Below, in pieces: positions 15,001 to 27,392 of a stretch of 64,000 bases of DNA. The stretch covers positions 1 to 64,000 of the forward strand of contig JAWRVZ010000619.1 of assembly GCA_037043235.1 (NCBI GenBank), given 5' to 3'. Position 1 is the first letter of the stretch. Every line of letters begins with the position of its first letter. The notes below the pieces were generated by a model that was not told the origin of the DNA, ran no database searches, and was given only the letters and a program-made list of their open reading frames with translations. A program made the position numbers and the translations under genes. This DNA comes from Rhodeus uyekii. Taxonomy: Eukaryota; Chordata; Actinopteri; Cypriniformes; Acheilognathidae.

Positions 15001-18000
15001 GTGATGTTGCGGTAATGACTGTAACAGTGTGTGTGTGATGTTGCGGTAATGACTGTAACAGAGTGTGTGTGATGTTGCTGTGGTGACTGTAACAGAGTGT
15101 GTGTGACGTTGCGGTAATGACTGTAACAGTGTGTGTGTGATGTTGCTGTGGTGACTGTAACAGAGTGTGTGTGACGTTGCGGTAATGACTGTAACAGAGT
15201 GTGTGTGATGTTGCTGTGGTGACTGTGACAGAGTGTGTGTGATGTTGCGGTAATGACTGTAACAGTGTGTGTGATGTTGCGGTAATGACTGTAACAGTGT
15301 GTGTGTGATGTTGCGGTAATGACTGTAACAGAGTGTGTGTGATGTTGCGGTAATGACTGTAACAGAGTGTGTGTGATGTTGCTGTGGTGACTGTAACAGA
15401 GTGTGTGTGACGTTGCGGTAATGACTGTAACAGTGTGTGTGTGATGTTGCTGTGGTGACTGTGACAGAGTGTGTGTGATGTTGCGGTAATGACTGTAACA
15501 GAGTGTGTGTGATGTTGCTGTGGTGACTGTAACAGAGTGTGTGTGATGTTGCTGTGGTGACTGTAACAGAGTGTGTGTGATGTTGCTGTGGTGACTGTGA
15601 CAGAGTGTGTGTGATGTTGCTGTGGTGACTGTGACAGAGTGTGTGTGATGTTGCTGTGGTGACTGTAACAGTGTGTGTGTGATGTTGCTGTGGTGACTGT
15701 GACAGAGTGTGTGTGATGTTGCGGTAATGACTGTAACAGAGTGTGTGTGATGTTGCTGTGGTGACTGTAACAGAGTGTGTGTGACGTTGCGGTAATGACT
15801 GTAACAGTGTGTGTGTGATGTTGCTGTGGTGACTGTGACAGAGTGTGTGTGATGTTGCTGTGGTGACTGTGACAGAGTGTGTGTGATGTTGCTGTGGTGA
15901 CTGTGACAGAGTGTGTGTGATGTTGCTGTGGTGACTGTGACAGAGTGTGTGTGATGTTGCTGTGGTGACTGTGACAGAGTGTGTGTGATGTTGCTGTGGT
16001 GACTGTGACAGAGTGTGTGTGATGTTGCTGTGGTGACTGTGACAGAGTGTGTGTGATGTTGCTGTGGTGACTGTGACAGAGTGTGTGTGATGTTGCTGTG
16101 GTGACTGTGACAGAGTGTGTGTGATGTTGCTGTGGTGACTGTGACAGAGTGTGTGTGATGTTGCTGTGGTGACTGTGACAGAGTGTGTGTGATGTTGCTG
16201 TGGTGACTGTGACAGAGTGTGTGTGATGTTGCTGTGGTGACTGTGACAGAGTGTGTGTGATGTTGCTGTGGTGACTGTGACAGAGTGTGTGTGATGTTGC
16301 TGTGGTGACTGTGACAGAGTGTGTGTGATGTTGCTGTGGTGACTGTTACAGAGTGTGTGTGATGTTGCGGTAATGACTGTAACAGAGTGTGTGTGATGTT
16401 GCGGTAATGACTGTAACAGTGTGTGTGTGATGTTGCGGTAATGACTGTAACAGAGTGTGTGTGATGTTGCTGTGGTGACTGTAACAGAGTGTGTGTGACG
16501 TTGCGGTAATGACTGTAACAGAGTGTGTGTGATGTTGCTGTGGTGACTGTGACAGAGTGTGTGTGACGTTGCGGTAATGACTGTAACAGAGTGTGTGTGA
16601 TGTTGCTGTGGTGACTGTGACAGAGTGTGTGTGATGTTGCGGTAATGACTGTAACAGAGTGTGTGTGATGTTGCGGTAATGACTGTAACAGTGTGTGTGT
16701 GATGTTGCGGTAATGACTGTAACAGAGTGTGTGTGATGTTGCGGTAATGACTGTAACAGTGTGTGTGTGATGTTGCGGTAATGACTGTAACAGAGTGTGT
16801 GTGATGTTGCTGTGGTGACTGTAACAGAGTGTGTGTGACGTTGCGGTAATGACTGTAACAGAGTGTGTGTGATGTTGCGGTAATGACTGTAACAGAGTGT
16901 GTGTGATGTTGCGGTAATGACTGTAACAGAGTGTGTGTGATGTTGCGGTAATGACTGTAACAGTGTGTGTGTGACGTTGCGGTAATGACTGTAACAGAGT
17001 GTGTGTGACGTTGCGGTAATGACTGTAACAGAGTGTGTGTGATGTTGCGGTAATGACTGTAACAGAGTGTGTGTGACGTTGCGGTAATGACTGTAACAGA
17101 GTGTGTGTGATGTTGCGGTAATGACTGTAACAGAGTGTGTGTGATGTTGCGGTAATGACTGTAACAGTGTGTGTGTGATGTTGCGGTAATGACTGTAACA
17201 GAGTGTGTGTGATGTTGCGGTAATGACTGTAACAGAGTGTGTGTGATGTTGCGGTAATGACTGTAACAGAGTGTGTGTGACGTTGCGGTAATGACTGTAA
17301 CAGAGTGTGTGTGATGTTGCGGTAATGACTGTAACAGAGTGTGTGTGATGTTGCGGTAATGACTGTAACAGTGTGTGTGTGATGTTGCGGTAATGACTGT
17401 AACAGAGTGTGTGTGATGTTGCTGTGGTGACTGTAACAGAGTGTGTGTGACGTTGCGGTAATGACTGTAACAGTGTGTGTGTGATGTTGCTGTGGTGACT
17501 GTAACAGAGTGTGTGTGACGTTGCGGTAATGACTGTAACAGAGTGTGTGTGATGTTGCTGTGGTGACTGTGACAGAGTGTGTGTGATGTTGCGGTAATGA
17601 CTGTAACAGTGTGTGTGATGTTGCGGTAATGACTGTAACAGTGTGTGTGTGATGTTGCGGTAATGACTGTAACAGAGTGTGTGTGATGTTGCGGTAATGA
17701 CTGTAACAGAGTGTGTGTGATGTTGCTGTGGTGACTGTAACAGAGTGTGTGTGACGTTGCGGTAATGACTGTAACAGTGTGTGTGTGATGTTGCTGTGGT
17801 GACTGTGACAGAGTGTGTGTGATGTTGCGGTAATGACTGTAACAGAGTGTGTGTGATGTTGCTGTGGTGACTGTAACAGAGTGTGTGTGATGTTGCTGTG
17901 GTGACTGTAACAGAGTGTGTGTGATGTTGCTGTGGTGACTGTAACAGAGTGTGTGTGATGTTGCGGTAATGACTGTAACAGTGTGTGTGTGATGTTGCGG

Positions 18001-20950
18001 TAATGACTGTAACAGAGTGTGTGTGATGTTGCGGTAATGACTGTAACAGAGTGTGTGTGATGTTGCGGTAATGACTGTAACAGAGTGTGTGTGACGTTGC
18101 GGTAATGACTGTAACAGAGTGTGTGTGATGTTGCGGTAATGACTGTAACAGAGTGTGTGTGATGTTGCGGTAATGACTGTAACAGTGTGTGTGTGATGTT
18201 GCGGTAATGACTGTAACAGAGTGTGTGTGATGTTGCTGTGGTGACTGTAACAGAGTGTGTGTGACGTTGCGGTAATGACTGTAACAGTGTGTGTGTGATG
18301 TTGCTGTGGTGACTGTAACAGAGTGTGTGTGACGTTGCGGTAATGACTGTAACAGAGTGTGTGTGATGTTGCTGTGGTGACTGTGACAGAGTGTGTGTGA
18401 TGTTGCGGTAATGACTGTAACAGTGTGTGTGATGTTGCGGTAATGACTGTAACAGTGTGTGTGTGATGTTGCGGTAATGACTGTAACAGAGTGTGTGTGA
18501 TGTTGCGGTAATGACTGTAACAGAGTGTGTGTGATGTTGCTGTGGTGACTGTAACAGAGTGTGTGTGACGTTGCGGTAATGACTGTAACAGTGTGTGTGT
18601 GATGTTGCTGTGGTGACTGTGACAGAGTGTGTGTGATGTTGCGGTAATGACTGTAACAGAGTGTGTGTGATGTTGCTGTGGTGACTGTAACAGAGTGTGT
18701 GTGATGTTGCTGTGGTGACTGTAACAGAGTGTGTGTGATGTTGCTGTGGTGACTGTGACAGAGTGTGTGTGATGTTGCTGTGGTGACTGTGACAGAGTGT
18801 GTGTGATGTTGCTGTGGTGACTGTAACAGTGTGTGTGTGATGTTGCTGTGGTGACTGTGACAGAGTGTGTGTGATGTTGCGGTAATGACTGTAACAGAGT
18901 GTGTGTGATGTTGCTGTGGTGACTTTAACAGAGTGTGTGTGTGATGTTGCTGTGGTGACTAACAGAGTGTGTGTGATGTTGCTGTGGTGACTGTAACAGA
19001 GTGTGTGTGATGTTGCGGTAATGACTGTAACAGAGTGTGTGTGATGTTGCGGTAATGACTGTAACAGTGTGTGTGTGATGTTGCGGTAATGACTGTAACA
19101 GAGTGTGTGTGATGTTGCTGTGGTGACTGTAACAGAGTGTGTGTGACGTTGCGGTAATGACTGTAACAGTGTGTGTGTGATGTTGCTGTGGTGACTGTAA
19201 CAGAGTGTGTGTGACGTTGCGGTAATGACTGTAACAGAGTGTGTGTGATGTTGCTGTGGTGACTGTGACAGAGTGTGTGTGATGTTGCGGTAATGACTGT
19301 AACAGTGTGTGTGATGTTGCGGTAATGACTGTAACAGTGTGTGTGTGATGTTGCGGTAATGACTGTAACAGAGTGTGTGTGATGTTGCGGTAATGACTGT
19401 AACAGAGTGTGTGTGATGTTGCTGTGGTGACTGTAACAGAGTGTGTGTGACGTTGCGGTAATGACTGTAACAGTGTGTGTGTGATGTTGCTGTGGTGACT
19501 GTGACAGAGTGTGTGTGATGTTGCGGTAATGACTGTAACAGAGTGTGTGTGATGTTGCTGTGGTGACTGTAACAGAGTGTGTGTGATGTTGCTGTGGTGA
19601 CTGTAACAGAGTGTGTGTGATGTTGCTGTGGTGACTGTGACAGAGTGTGTGTGATGTTGCTGTGGTGACTGTGACAGAGTGTGTGTGATGTTGCTGTGGT
19701 GACTGTAACAGTGTGTGTGTGATGTTGCTGTGGTGACTGTGACAGAGTGTGTGTGATGTTGCGGTAATGACTGTAACAGAGTGTGTGTGATGTTGCTGTG
19801 GTGACTTTAACAGAGTGTGTGTGTGATGTTGCTGTGGTGACTGTAACAGAGTGTGTGTGATGTTGCTGTGGTGACTGTAACAGAGTGTGTGTGATGTTGC
19901 TGTGGTGACTGTGACAGAGTGTGTGTGATGTTGCTGTGGTGACTGTGACAGAGTGTGTGTGATGTTGCTGTAATGACTGTAACAGAGTGTGTGTGATGTT
20001 GCTGTGGTGACTGTAACAGAGTGTGTGTGATGTTGCTGTGGTGACTGTAACAGAGTGTGTGTGATGTTGCTGTGGTGACTGTAACAGAGTGTGTGTGATG
20101 TTGCTGTGGTGACTGTGACAGAGTGTGTGTGATGTTGCTGTGGTGACTGTGACAGAGTGTGTGTGATGTTGCTGTGGTGACTGTGACAGAGTGTGTGTGA
20201 TGTTGCGGTAATGACTGTAACAGAGTGTGTGTGATGTTGCTGTGGTGACTGTAACAGAGTGTGTGTGATGTTGCTGTGGTGACTGTAACAGAGTGTGTGT
20301 GATGTTGCGGTAGTGACTGTAACAGAGTGTGTGTGATGTTGCTGTGGTGACTGTGACAGAGTGTGTGTGATGTTGCTGTGGTGACTGTGACAGAGTGTGT
20401 GTGATGTTGCTGTGGTGACTGTGACAGAGTGTGTGTGATGTTGCTGTGGTGACTGTGACAGAGTGTGTGTGATGTTGCTGTGGTGACTGTGACAGAGTGT
20501 GTGTGATGTTGCTGTGGTGACTGTGACAGAGTGTGTGTGATGTTGCTGTGGTGACTGTGACAGAGTGTGTGTGATGTTGCTGTGGTGACTGTGACAGAGT
20601 GTGTGTGATGTTGCTGTGGTGACTGTGACAGAGTGTGTGTGATGTTGCTGTGGTGACTGTGACAGAGTGTGTGTGATGTTGCTGTGGTGACTGTGACAGA
20701 GTGTGTGTGATGTTGCTGTGGTGACTGTGACAGAGTGTGTGTGATGTTGCTGTGGTGACTGTGACAGAGTGTGTGTGATGTTGCTGTGGTGACTGTGACA
20801 GAGTGTGTGTGATGTTGCTGTGGTGACTGTGACAGAGTGTGTGTGATGTTGCTGTGGTGACTGTGACAGAGTGTGTGTGATGTTGCTGTGGTGACTGTAA
20901 CAGAGTGTGTGTGATGTTGCGGTAATGACTGTAACAGAGTGTGTGTGACG
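1..20950. repeat. 34-bp minisatellite mega-array inside an abcg2 intron
   Basis: About 610 tandem copies of a 34-bp GT-rich unit fill the first 21 kb and run off the left edge. The unit starts acagagtgtgtgtgatgttg. Main variants are a second half reading ctgtggtgactgtgac or ctgtggtgactgtaac, a second half reading cggtaatgactgtaac, a CpG form (tgacgttgcgg), an acagtgtgtg form, and rare 32- and 36-bp length variants. Homogeneous runs of the first variant recur at about 1-235, 2595-2950, 7077-7440, 11095-11480, 15823-16345 and 20340-20895, so the array also has a longer-range order. Because 34 is 1 mod 3 and the - strand of the unit has no stop in any phase, a long - strand open frame results. 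I regard it as non-coding. The array ends 27 bp before an abcg2 exon on the + strand, so it should be transcribed as intron RNA. Confidence 0.97.
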
Positions 20951-20977
20951 TTGATGTGGTGTTCGGCGTCTCCTCAG

Positions 20978-23900
20978 GCACGAGTACATTAGCGGTTACT
21001 ACAGACTGTCGGTCTACTTCCTGACGAAGCTCCTGTCGGACATCCTCACGCTGCGCACCATCCCTGCCATCATCTTCAGCTGTGTGGCGTACTGGATGAT
21101 CGGTCAGTCCAGCCGTTCCCCATCTCCTGATGTGACGCATCTCATGTTGTCTCATGCTTTGTTTTGATTGGCTGTGCAGGGCTGAAAGCGTCGGTGGAGG
21201 CGTTCTTCATCTTCATGTTCTCCATCATTCTGGTATCGTATACGGCTACGTCTATGACTCTGGCCATCTCGGCCGATCAGACGGTGGTGGCCATCGCCAA
21301 CATCTTCATGACCATCAGCTTTGTGTTCATGATGGTAAAGAAACACACACACACACCTTCAAGCGGTTAAATGACTCCAGGCAGAAGAATATTGCACTAA
21401 AAGCATCATATTATATTAGGAATGCACCAATGTATCGGCTGATAAAAGCAGTTATTTTCACTATCGGTGTAAATCGGTGTAACACATTGAACCCTAATGT
21501 AAAGTGTAACTAAAGACACGAGTGTTTGTTTTGACAGTGTTATTTCTCTGTACGTGTGTGTGTGTGTGTAGATCTTCTCTGGGCTGCTGGTGAATCTCCC
21601 CAGTGTGGCTAATTGGTTGAACTGGTTGAAATACTTCAGTATTCCTCGCTACGGTCTCGCTGTGAGTGTCCAGTCACAGTCTCTTACATTTACAGTTATG
21701 CATTTGGGAGACGCTTTTATCCAAAACGACTTACATTGTTATTTTACTGTCATTGAGAGCATTAAGTATATAAAACGTTTTTAATGATCGCTTCACAAAG
21801 TCAACAAACTGATCTACAATTTCAGCTGCTACTTCTGAGACCAAATTTCTAAAATTAACACAGCCCAAAAACCATTCTAGCTATGACAATCATGCCACAA
21901 TATGCTAAAACATGCTAGCATCCCGTTGAAACATGCTAACAGCACATTAAAGCATGGCAGAAACATGTTAAACATAAAACATTCTAGCAATGCGTTAAAA
22001 CATGCTTGTAACATGCCAAAGCATATTTAAAACATGTTAAAACACGTTAAAACATGCTAACAACACGTTAAAACATGCTAACAACATGCTTGCAACACGT
22101 TAAAATATGCTATCAACGTTTTAAGTCATGCTAGAAACATTTCAATGTGTTCAATCATGCTGACAACATTTAAAACAGGCGAGCAAAATGTTAAAACATG
22201 CTAGCAACATGTTAAAATCAAGCTAGAAAAATGCTGAAACATGTTAGCAACAAGTCATGCCACCAACAAAATAAACATGCTCGCAACATGCTTAAGTCAT
22301 TCTAGCTACAAACTAAAATGTGTTAACATGTTAAAACATGTTAAGTCATGCTTAAAATATGCTAGCAAAACGTTAAAACATCCTAACAACATGTTAGCAA
22401 CGTTTTAAGTCGCGTTAGAAACATTTCAACATTTAAATGTTTTTTCTGTTAAATCATGCTAGAAACAATGCTAGCACTGTGTTAAATCTTGTTTTGAACA
22501 GTGTTGGTGTAACGCATCACAAGTAATGTTATGTAATCCGATTACCTTTTACAACTACTACTACTAAAGTAACATTACATTTAAATTCACAACAAAATTT
22601 CTGTTACATTTTTTTTTCCAAAGTAAAAAATGTAACTTTTGTGTTATGAAAAAATGAACAAGCAAGCCCAATCAAGATGAGAACAAAATAAAGCACAAAT
22701 AACATTCCATTTAAAAAGTACCATAATTGGCTGCTTTTTAAAGGGGTAATGCAATGCTACGATTCATGTTATGCTAACAGGTTATGCTATGCTAAGGTTA
22801 TGCTAATCCTAACCCATTACTAAGTAACGTATTACTTTTAAAAGAAGCAGTGGTTTGGAACGTGTTAAAGTGCTAATTCATGCTAGAAACATTCCTTCAA
22901 CATATTAAATCTTGCTAAAACAGTAACAATTTGCTTAGCCACTTTTTATTGGAAAGCTTGAAGTCTTCAAGTTTTTGTCATTCAGTTTGTTAATGTTGAT
23001 TTCAGTTGTAGTTATTGCACTGCATGAAGGTGACCTAATGTTTTGTTGAATACAGAACAAGTAACCGTATTTATTTGTGGTTGATGATGATATTTTTCAG
23101 GCTCTGGAAATCAATGAGTTCACCGGCCTCAGGTTCTGTGACTTCAGGAACACGAGCGGCCAAGAAGAGTGAGTCTGAAGCTGCACGACATGCTGATCAC
23201 TGGCTGTTTCTATCCAAAGTTTCAAATTTAACTTGGAATATGGCATAAATATACACATGCTTACATTATTTATATATACATATATATGTATACACTCTGG
23301 AGTACAGTAATAACTTGTATCTCAAGCATAATCCGTTCGAGGACGAACACGTAACTCGAGTTCCTCACAATACAATACAGAAGTGTAGTGTTTGTTCCCG
23401 TGTTGTGTATTGATAGACTCAGAAGCTCATATTTATTATTATTGAACACTCATAACTCGTGCTGCTCCCAGCTTAATACTGGTGAATCACTCGTTGCCCC
23501 CGGTAACCCCCGCTGTAAAACCAAGCTGCCTCTAGTGGAGATATTATGCAATTACCCATAAATGTATATAACACACACCACAGGAAGACTCGCGAAAGAT
23601 GCGTAGGGAAGTCGACGAACACTTGAAGTGAAGGAGTGAGGCGTCTGTAAGCTGCTTGTATCTCAAATATTTACTCGTATGTTAAAGCAAAACCTTGTAT
23701 CTCAAATATTTACTCATATCTCAAAGCAAAAATGCTCATATCTTGGAATACTCGTCTGTTGGGACACTCATATCTCAAGGTGTTACTGTATTCATTAAAT
23801 ATAATAGTTTCTAATTGACCTTCCACTCGTTAACAAACCTCAAGATCATGTTCTTCCTCACGGCAGATGTACCAGTGGCGAGGAGTTCCTGCAGGAACAG

Positions 23901-24017
23901 GGCATTGATTATTCAGCCTGGGGTTTGTGGCAGAATCATTTGGCTCTGGGAATCATGACCTTCATCTTCCTGGTCATCGCTTACCTCAAACTGCGGTTCA
24001 TCAAGAAATTCACATAA
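20978..24017 (+). CDS. ABC transporter G2 (BCRP-like), 3' half: last five coding exons
   Basis: ABCG2 is a half-size ABC efflux pump that homodimerises in the plasma membrane and exports urate, porphyrins and xenobiotics. Exons by splice signal and phase are 20978-21102, 21180-21334, 21572-21661, 23101-23168 and 23867-24017 (stop TAA 24015-24017). They join in frame to the C-terminal transmembrane half: HEYISGYYR at the start, ADQTVVAIANIFMTISFVFM, then IFSGLLVNLPSVANWLNWL, YFSIPRYG, an extracellular loop with sequon NTS, CTSGEEFL, QGIDYSAWGLWQNH, and a last helix ending KLRFIKKFT. Order and motifs follow vertebrate ABCG2 closely, and the third exon is 90 bp. The nucleotide-binding domain and first helices lie to the left of the 21-kb array, outside the window. 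The loop is shorter than in human ABCG2, with two cysteines rather than three. Fish carry several abcg2 paralogues and I cannot say which this is. Confidence 0.93.
21684..21737 (+). mobile_element. HE1/DANA-like SINE fragment (conserved core)
   Basis: A short stretch containing gcatttgggagacgctttta followed by tccaaaacgacttaca matches the conserved core of tRNA-derived HE1/DANA-type SINEs of fish, as I remember that family. It sits just inside the abcg2 intron that begins at 21662. No tRNA-like head is attached, so it is a truncated copy. Confidence 0.65.
21878..22480. repeat. Degenerate ~20-bp tandem repeat in abcg2 intron
   Basis: Roughly 600 bp of imperfect copies of a motif like acatgctagcaacatgttaa. 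Units differ in length and base, typical of an old minisatellite. No open frame or splice signal of interest was seen. Confidence 0.8.
22498..22870. repeat. Probable interspersed repeat in abcg2 intron
   Basis: The left part (gtgtaacgcatcacaagtaa then tgttatgtaatccgattacc) and right part (acccattactaagtaacgta then ttacttt) form an imperfect inverted pair around an A-rich centre. This resembles a common teleost DNA-element type. Ends are approximate and I cannot name the family. Confidence 0.45.
23305..23788. mobile_element. 484-bp TIR element, TA-flanked (copy 1 of the 'ctcgtatctcaag' family)
   Basis: The element starts cagtaataacttgtatctca and ends ctcatatctcaaggtgttactg less its first two bases. 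It is flanked by TA on both sides (23303-23304 and 23789-23790), as expected for Tc1/mariner-type insertion. Inside it, ctcgtatctcaaa-like motifs already occur several times. No transposase frame is seen, so it is a non-autonomous copy. Two relatives lie in dnai3 introns at 51834 and 55062. Located in the last abcg2 intron. Confidence 0.8.
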
Positions 24018-24424
24018 AGCCAGATTCGTCGTCTTCCTAATTACACTCCCTACTAAATCATAAACACAGTAGACAGCGCTTTTAAACTGAACCAATCATT
24101 GTATGTGGAATTCATGCAACTACAGCAATCGTCCTCCTGACAGGCATTAATATGAAGCATTTACTTTGCTCAGGTATATTGTTCTTTAAAAAACTATTTT
24201 AATATCTTTCAGACCAAAGATATTAAAATAAAAGGTTTTTTTTTTGTATGTGGATTGTTGCCAGTGGAGTAACTCCAGATTGAGACATTTTAGTTAATTT
24301 TGTTTGTTGCATATGTTTTTCTATGACACTACTACTGTAACATTCATTTACATATATTTTGTTAATTACTTTTTATTAAACAGTGTTCTCTTAAAAATGT
24401 TTAGATTGTCGTAATCATTTTGGT
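24018..24424 (+). other. abcg2 3' UTR with candidate poly(A) signals
   Basis: Sequence after the abcg2 stop, without other coding signal. AATAAA occurs at 24227-24232 and ATTAAA at 24375-24380. The first is the more likely signal by match to consensus. The simple-repeat tract begins straight after. Confidence 0.6.
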
Positions 24425-26980
24425 GTACTTATACATACAATCATTCATTTACATTCATATTCATGCATTCATTCATACACACACTGACTGACATTCATAC
24501 ACTCATATGTACATTCATACATGCACTCACTCATGCACTCATTCATTCATTCATACATATATTCATACATACACACACACTCTACAGTATGAATGTGTGT
24601 GTGTGAATGAATGTATGCATGTGTGAATGATTGTATGAATGAGTGAGTGCGTGCATTCATGTTTGTATGAATGAGTGTATGCATGTATGTATATATGGAT
24701 GAATGAATTTGTGTGAATGAATGTATGAATATCATTCATTCACACACGCATTCATTCATTACACACACATTCATACTTGCACACATTAATTCATACATGT
24801 AATCATTCATTCATTCACACAAATTCATTCATAGACACATTCATCCATACATACATACACTAATACATTCATTCATGCACGCACGCACGCACTCATTCAT
24901 TCATTCATACATGCATACATTCATTCACACACACACACATTCATACACACACACTCATTCATACACTCATACACATGCACGCACTCACTCATACACGCAC
25001 TCATTCATTCATACGATATATTCATACACATTCATTCACACGCGCATGCATACATAGATACATTCATACATTCATTAATTCATGCACATTCACACATTCA
25101 TTCACACATACACTCATAGATTAATTCATTCATTCATACATTCATGCATTCATTCATTCACTCACACACACACTCATTCACTCATACATGCATTCATATA
25201 CATGCATTCATACACATGTACGCACGTACTCATGCACGCACTCCATTCATGCATTCATTCACACACACACTCATTCATTCAGTCATACATACATTCATAC
25301 ACTCATACATTCATACACTCATGCACGCACTCATTCATTCATACATACATATATTCATACACACACGCATGCATACATAGAATCATTCATACACACATTC
25401 ATTCATTCATGCATTCATTCACACACACTCATTCAGTCATACATACATGCATACACTCATACATTCATACACTCATGCACGCACGCAGTCATTCATTCAT
25501 ACATATATTCATACACACGCATGCATACATACATTCCTTCACACACACTCATTCAGTCATACATACATTCATATACATACATGCATACACTCATACATTC
25601 ATACACATGCACGCACGCAGTCATTCATTCATACATATATTCATACACACGCATGCATACATAGATTCATTCACACACACTCATTCACTCATACATTCAT
25701 GCATTCATTCACACACACTCATTCACTCATACATTTATATACATACACTCATGCACGCACGCACTCATACACGCACTCATTCATTCATACATGCATACAT
25801 TCAATCATTCACACATTCAATCATTCATACACGCATGCACTCATGCATTCATACATGCATACATTCATTCACACACACACTCATTCACACATTCATTCAT
25901 ACACTCATACATTAATTCATTCATACATACACACCCATTCATACATACACACATTCGTTCATGCATTCATTCACACATACATACATTCATTCATTCATAC
26001 ACACACTCATACATTCATACACGCATTCATTCATCCATACACTCATACATACATTCATATACATACAATCATTTACTCATACATTAATATTCATATACAT
26101 GCATACACTCATACATTCATACACGCATTCATCCATACACTCATACATTAATTCAGTTATACACTCATACATTAATATTCATATACATGCATACACTCAT
26201 ACATTCATACACGCATTCATTCATCCATACACTCATACATTAATTCAGTCATACACTCACATACATTCATATACATACATGCATACAATCATTTACTCAT
26301 ACTTTAATATTCATATACATGCATACACTCATACATTCATACACATGCACGCACTCATACAATCATTCACTCATACACACATTCATTCATACACACACAC
26401 TTATTCATTAATTAATTCATACATGCATTCATTCATACATTAAACCATTCACACACAAATTCATTCACACACACATTCATTCAATCACTCACACATACAT
26501 TTATACATAGATACATTAATTCATACACACGCTCATTCATTAATTCATTCACACACATACAGGCATTCATACATTGATTCAAACACACAAATTCATTCAC
26601 TCATACATACATTCACTCATACATTCAGCCATTCATACACATACATTCACACACACATTCATACATACACATTCATTCATACATTCAGCCATTCACACAC
26701 TCATACATCCATTCATCCGAACTCTCATACATTCATACACTCATTCATACACTAATTCATTCATTCATACATTCACACATTTACACACACTCATTCACTC
26801 ATACATACAAACATGCATACATTAATTCATTTATACACACATTAATTCATTAATTCATACACATACATTCATTCATTCATACATGCAGCCATTCATACAC
26901 ATACATTCACACACACACACACACATTCATTTATACACACATACATTCATACACACACACTCATTCACACATACATTCAA

Positions 26981-27034
<54 letters not shown>

Positions 27035-27357
27035 CCCTTCATTCACACACACATTCACATACTCATTCACTCATACGTACATACATGCATTCATCCATAC
27101 ACTCATGCACGCACTCATTCATTCAAACACACATACACTCATACACACATACACACATACACTCATACATTCATTCATACATTCATTAATTCACTCATAC
27201 ATACACACACACATTAATACACGCATACATTTATACACGCATTCATTCATTCATTAATACATTCAACCATTCTTACACAAATTCATACATGCATTCATTC
27301 ACACACACTCATTCATACACACATTCACTCATGCATACATACATTCATACATATATT

Positions 27358-27392
<35 letters not shown>

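Noticed and set aside
1..20950. CRISPR-like direct repeats
   Set aside because: Units are contiguous with no spacers, and the context is a vertebrate intron.
14133..21155. A 2340-codon - strand open frame (His/Thr/Ser-rich, 34-residue period) and a 676-codon companion
   Set aside because: The 34-bp unit is 1 mod 3 and stop-free in all three - phases, so any run of units is open. Composition is that of translated repeat, and the frame runs through a real abcg2 exon on the other strand.
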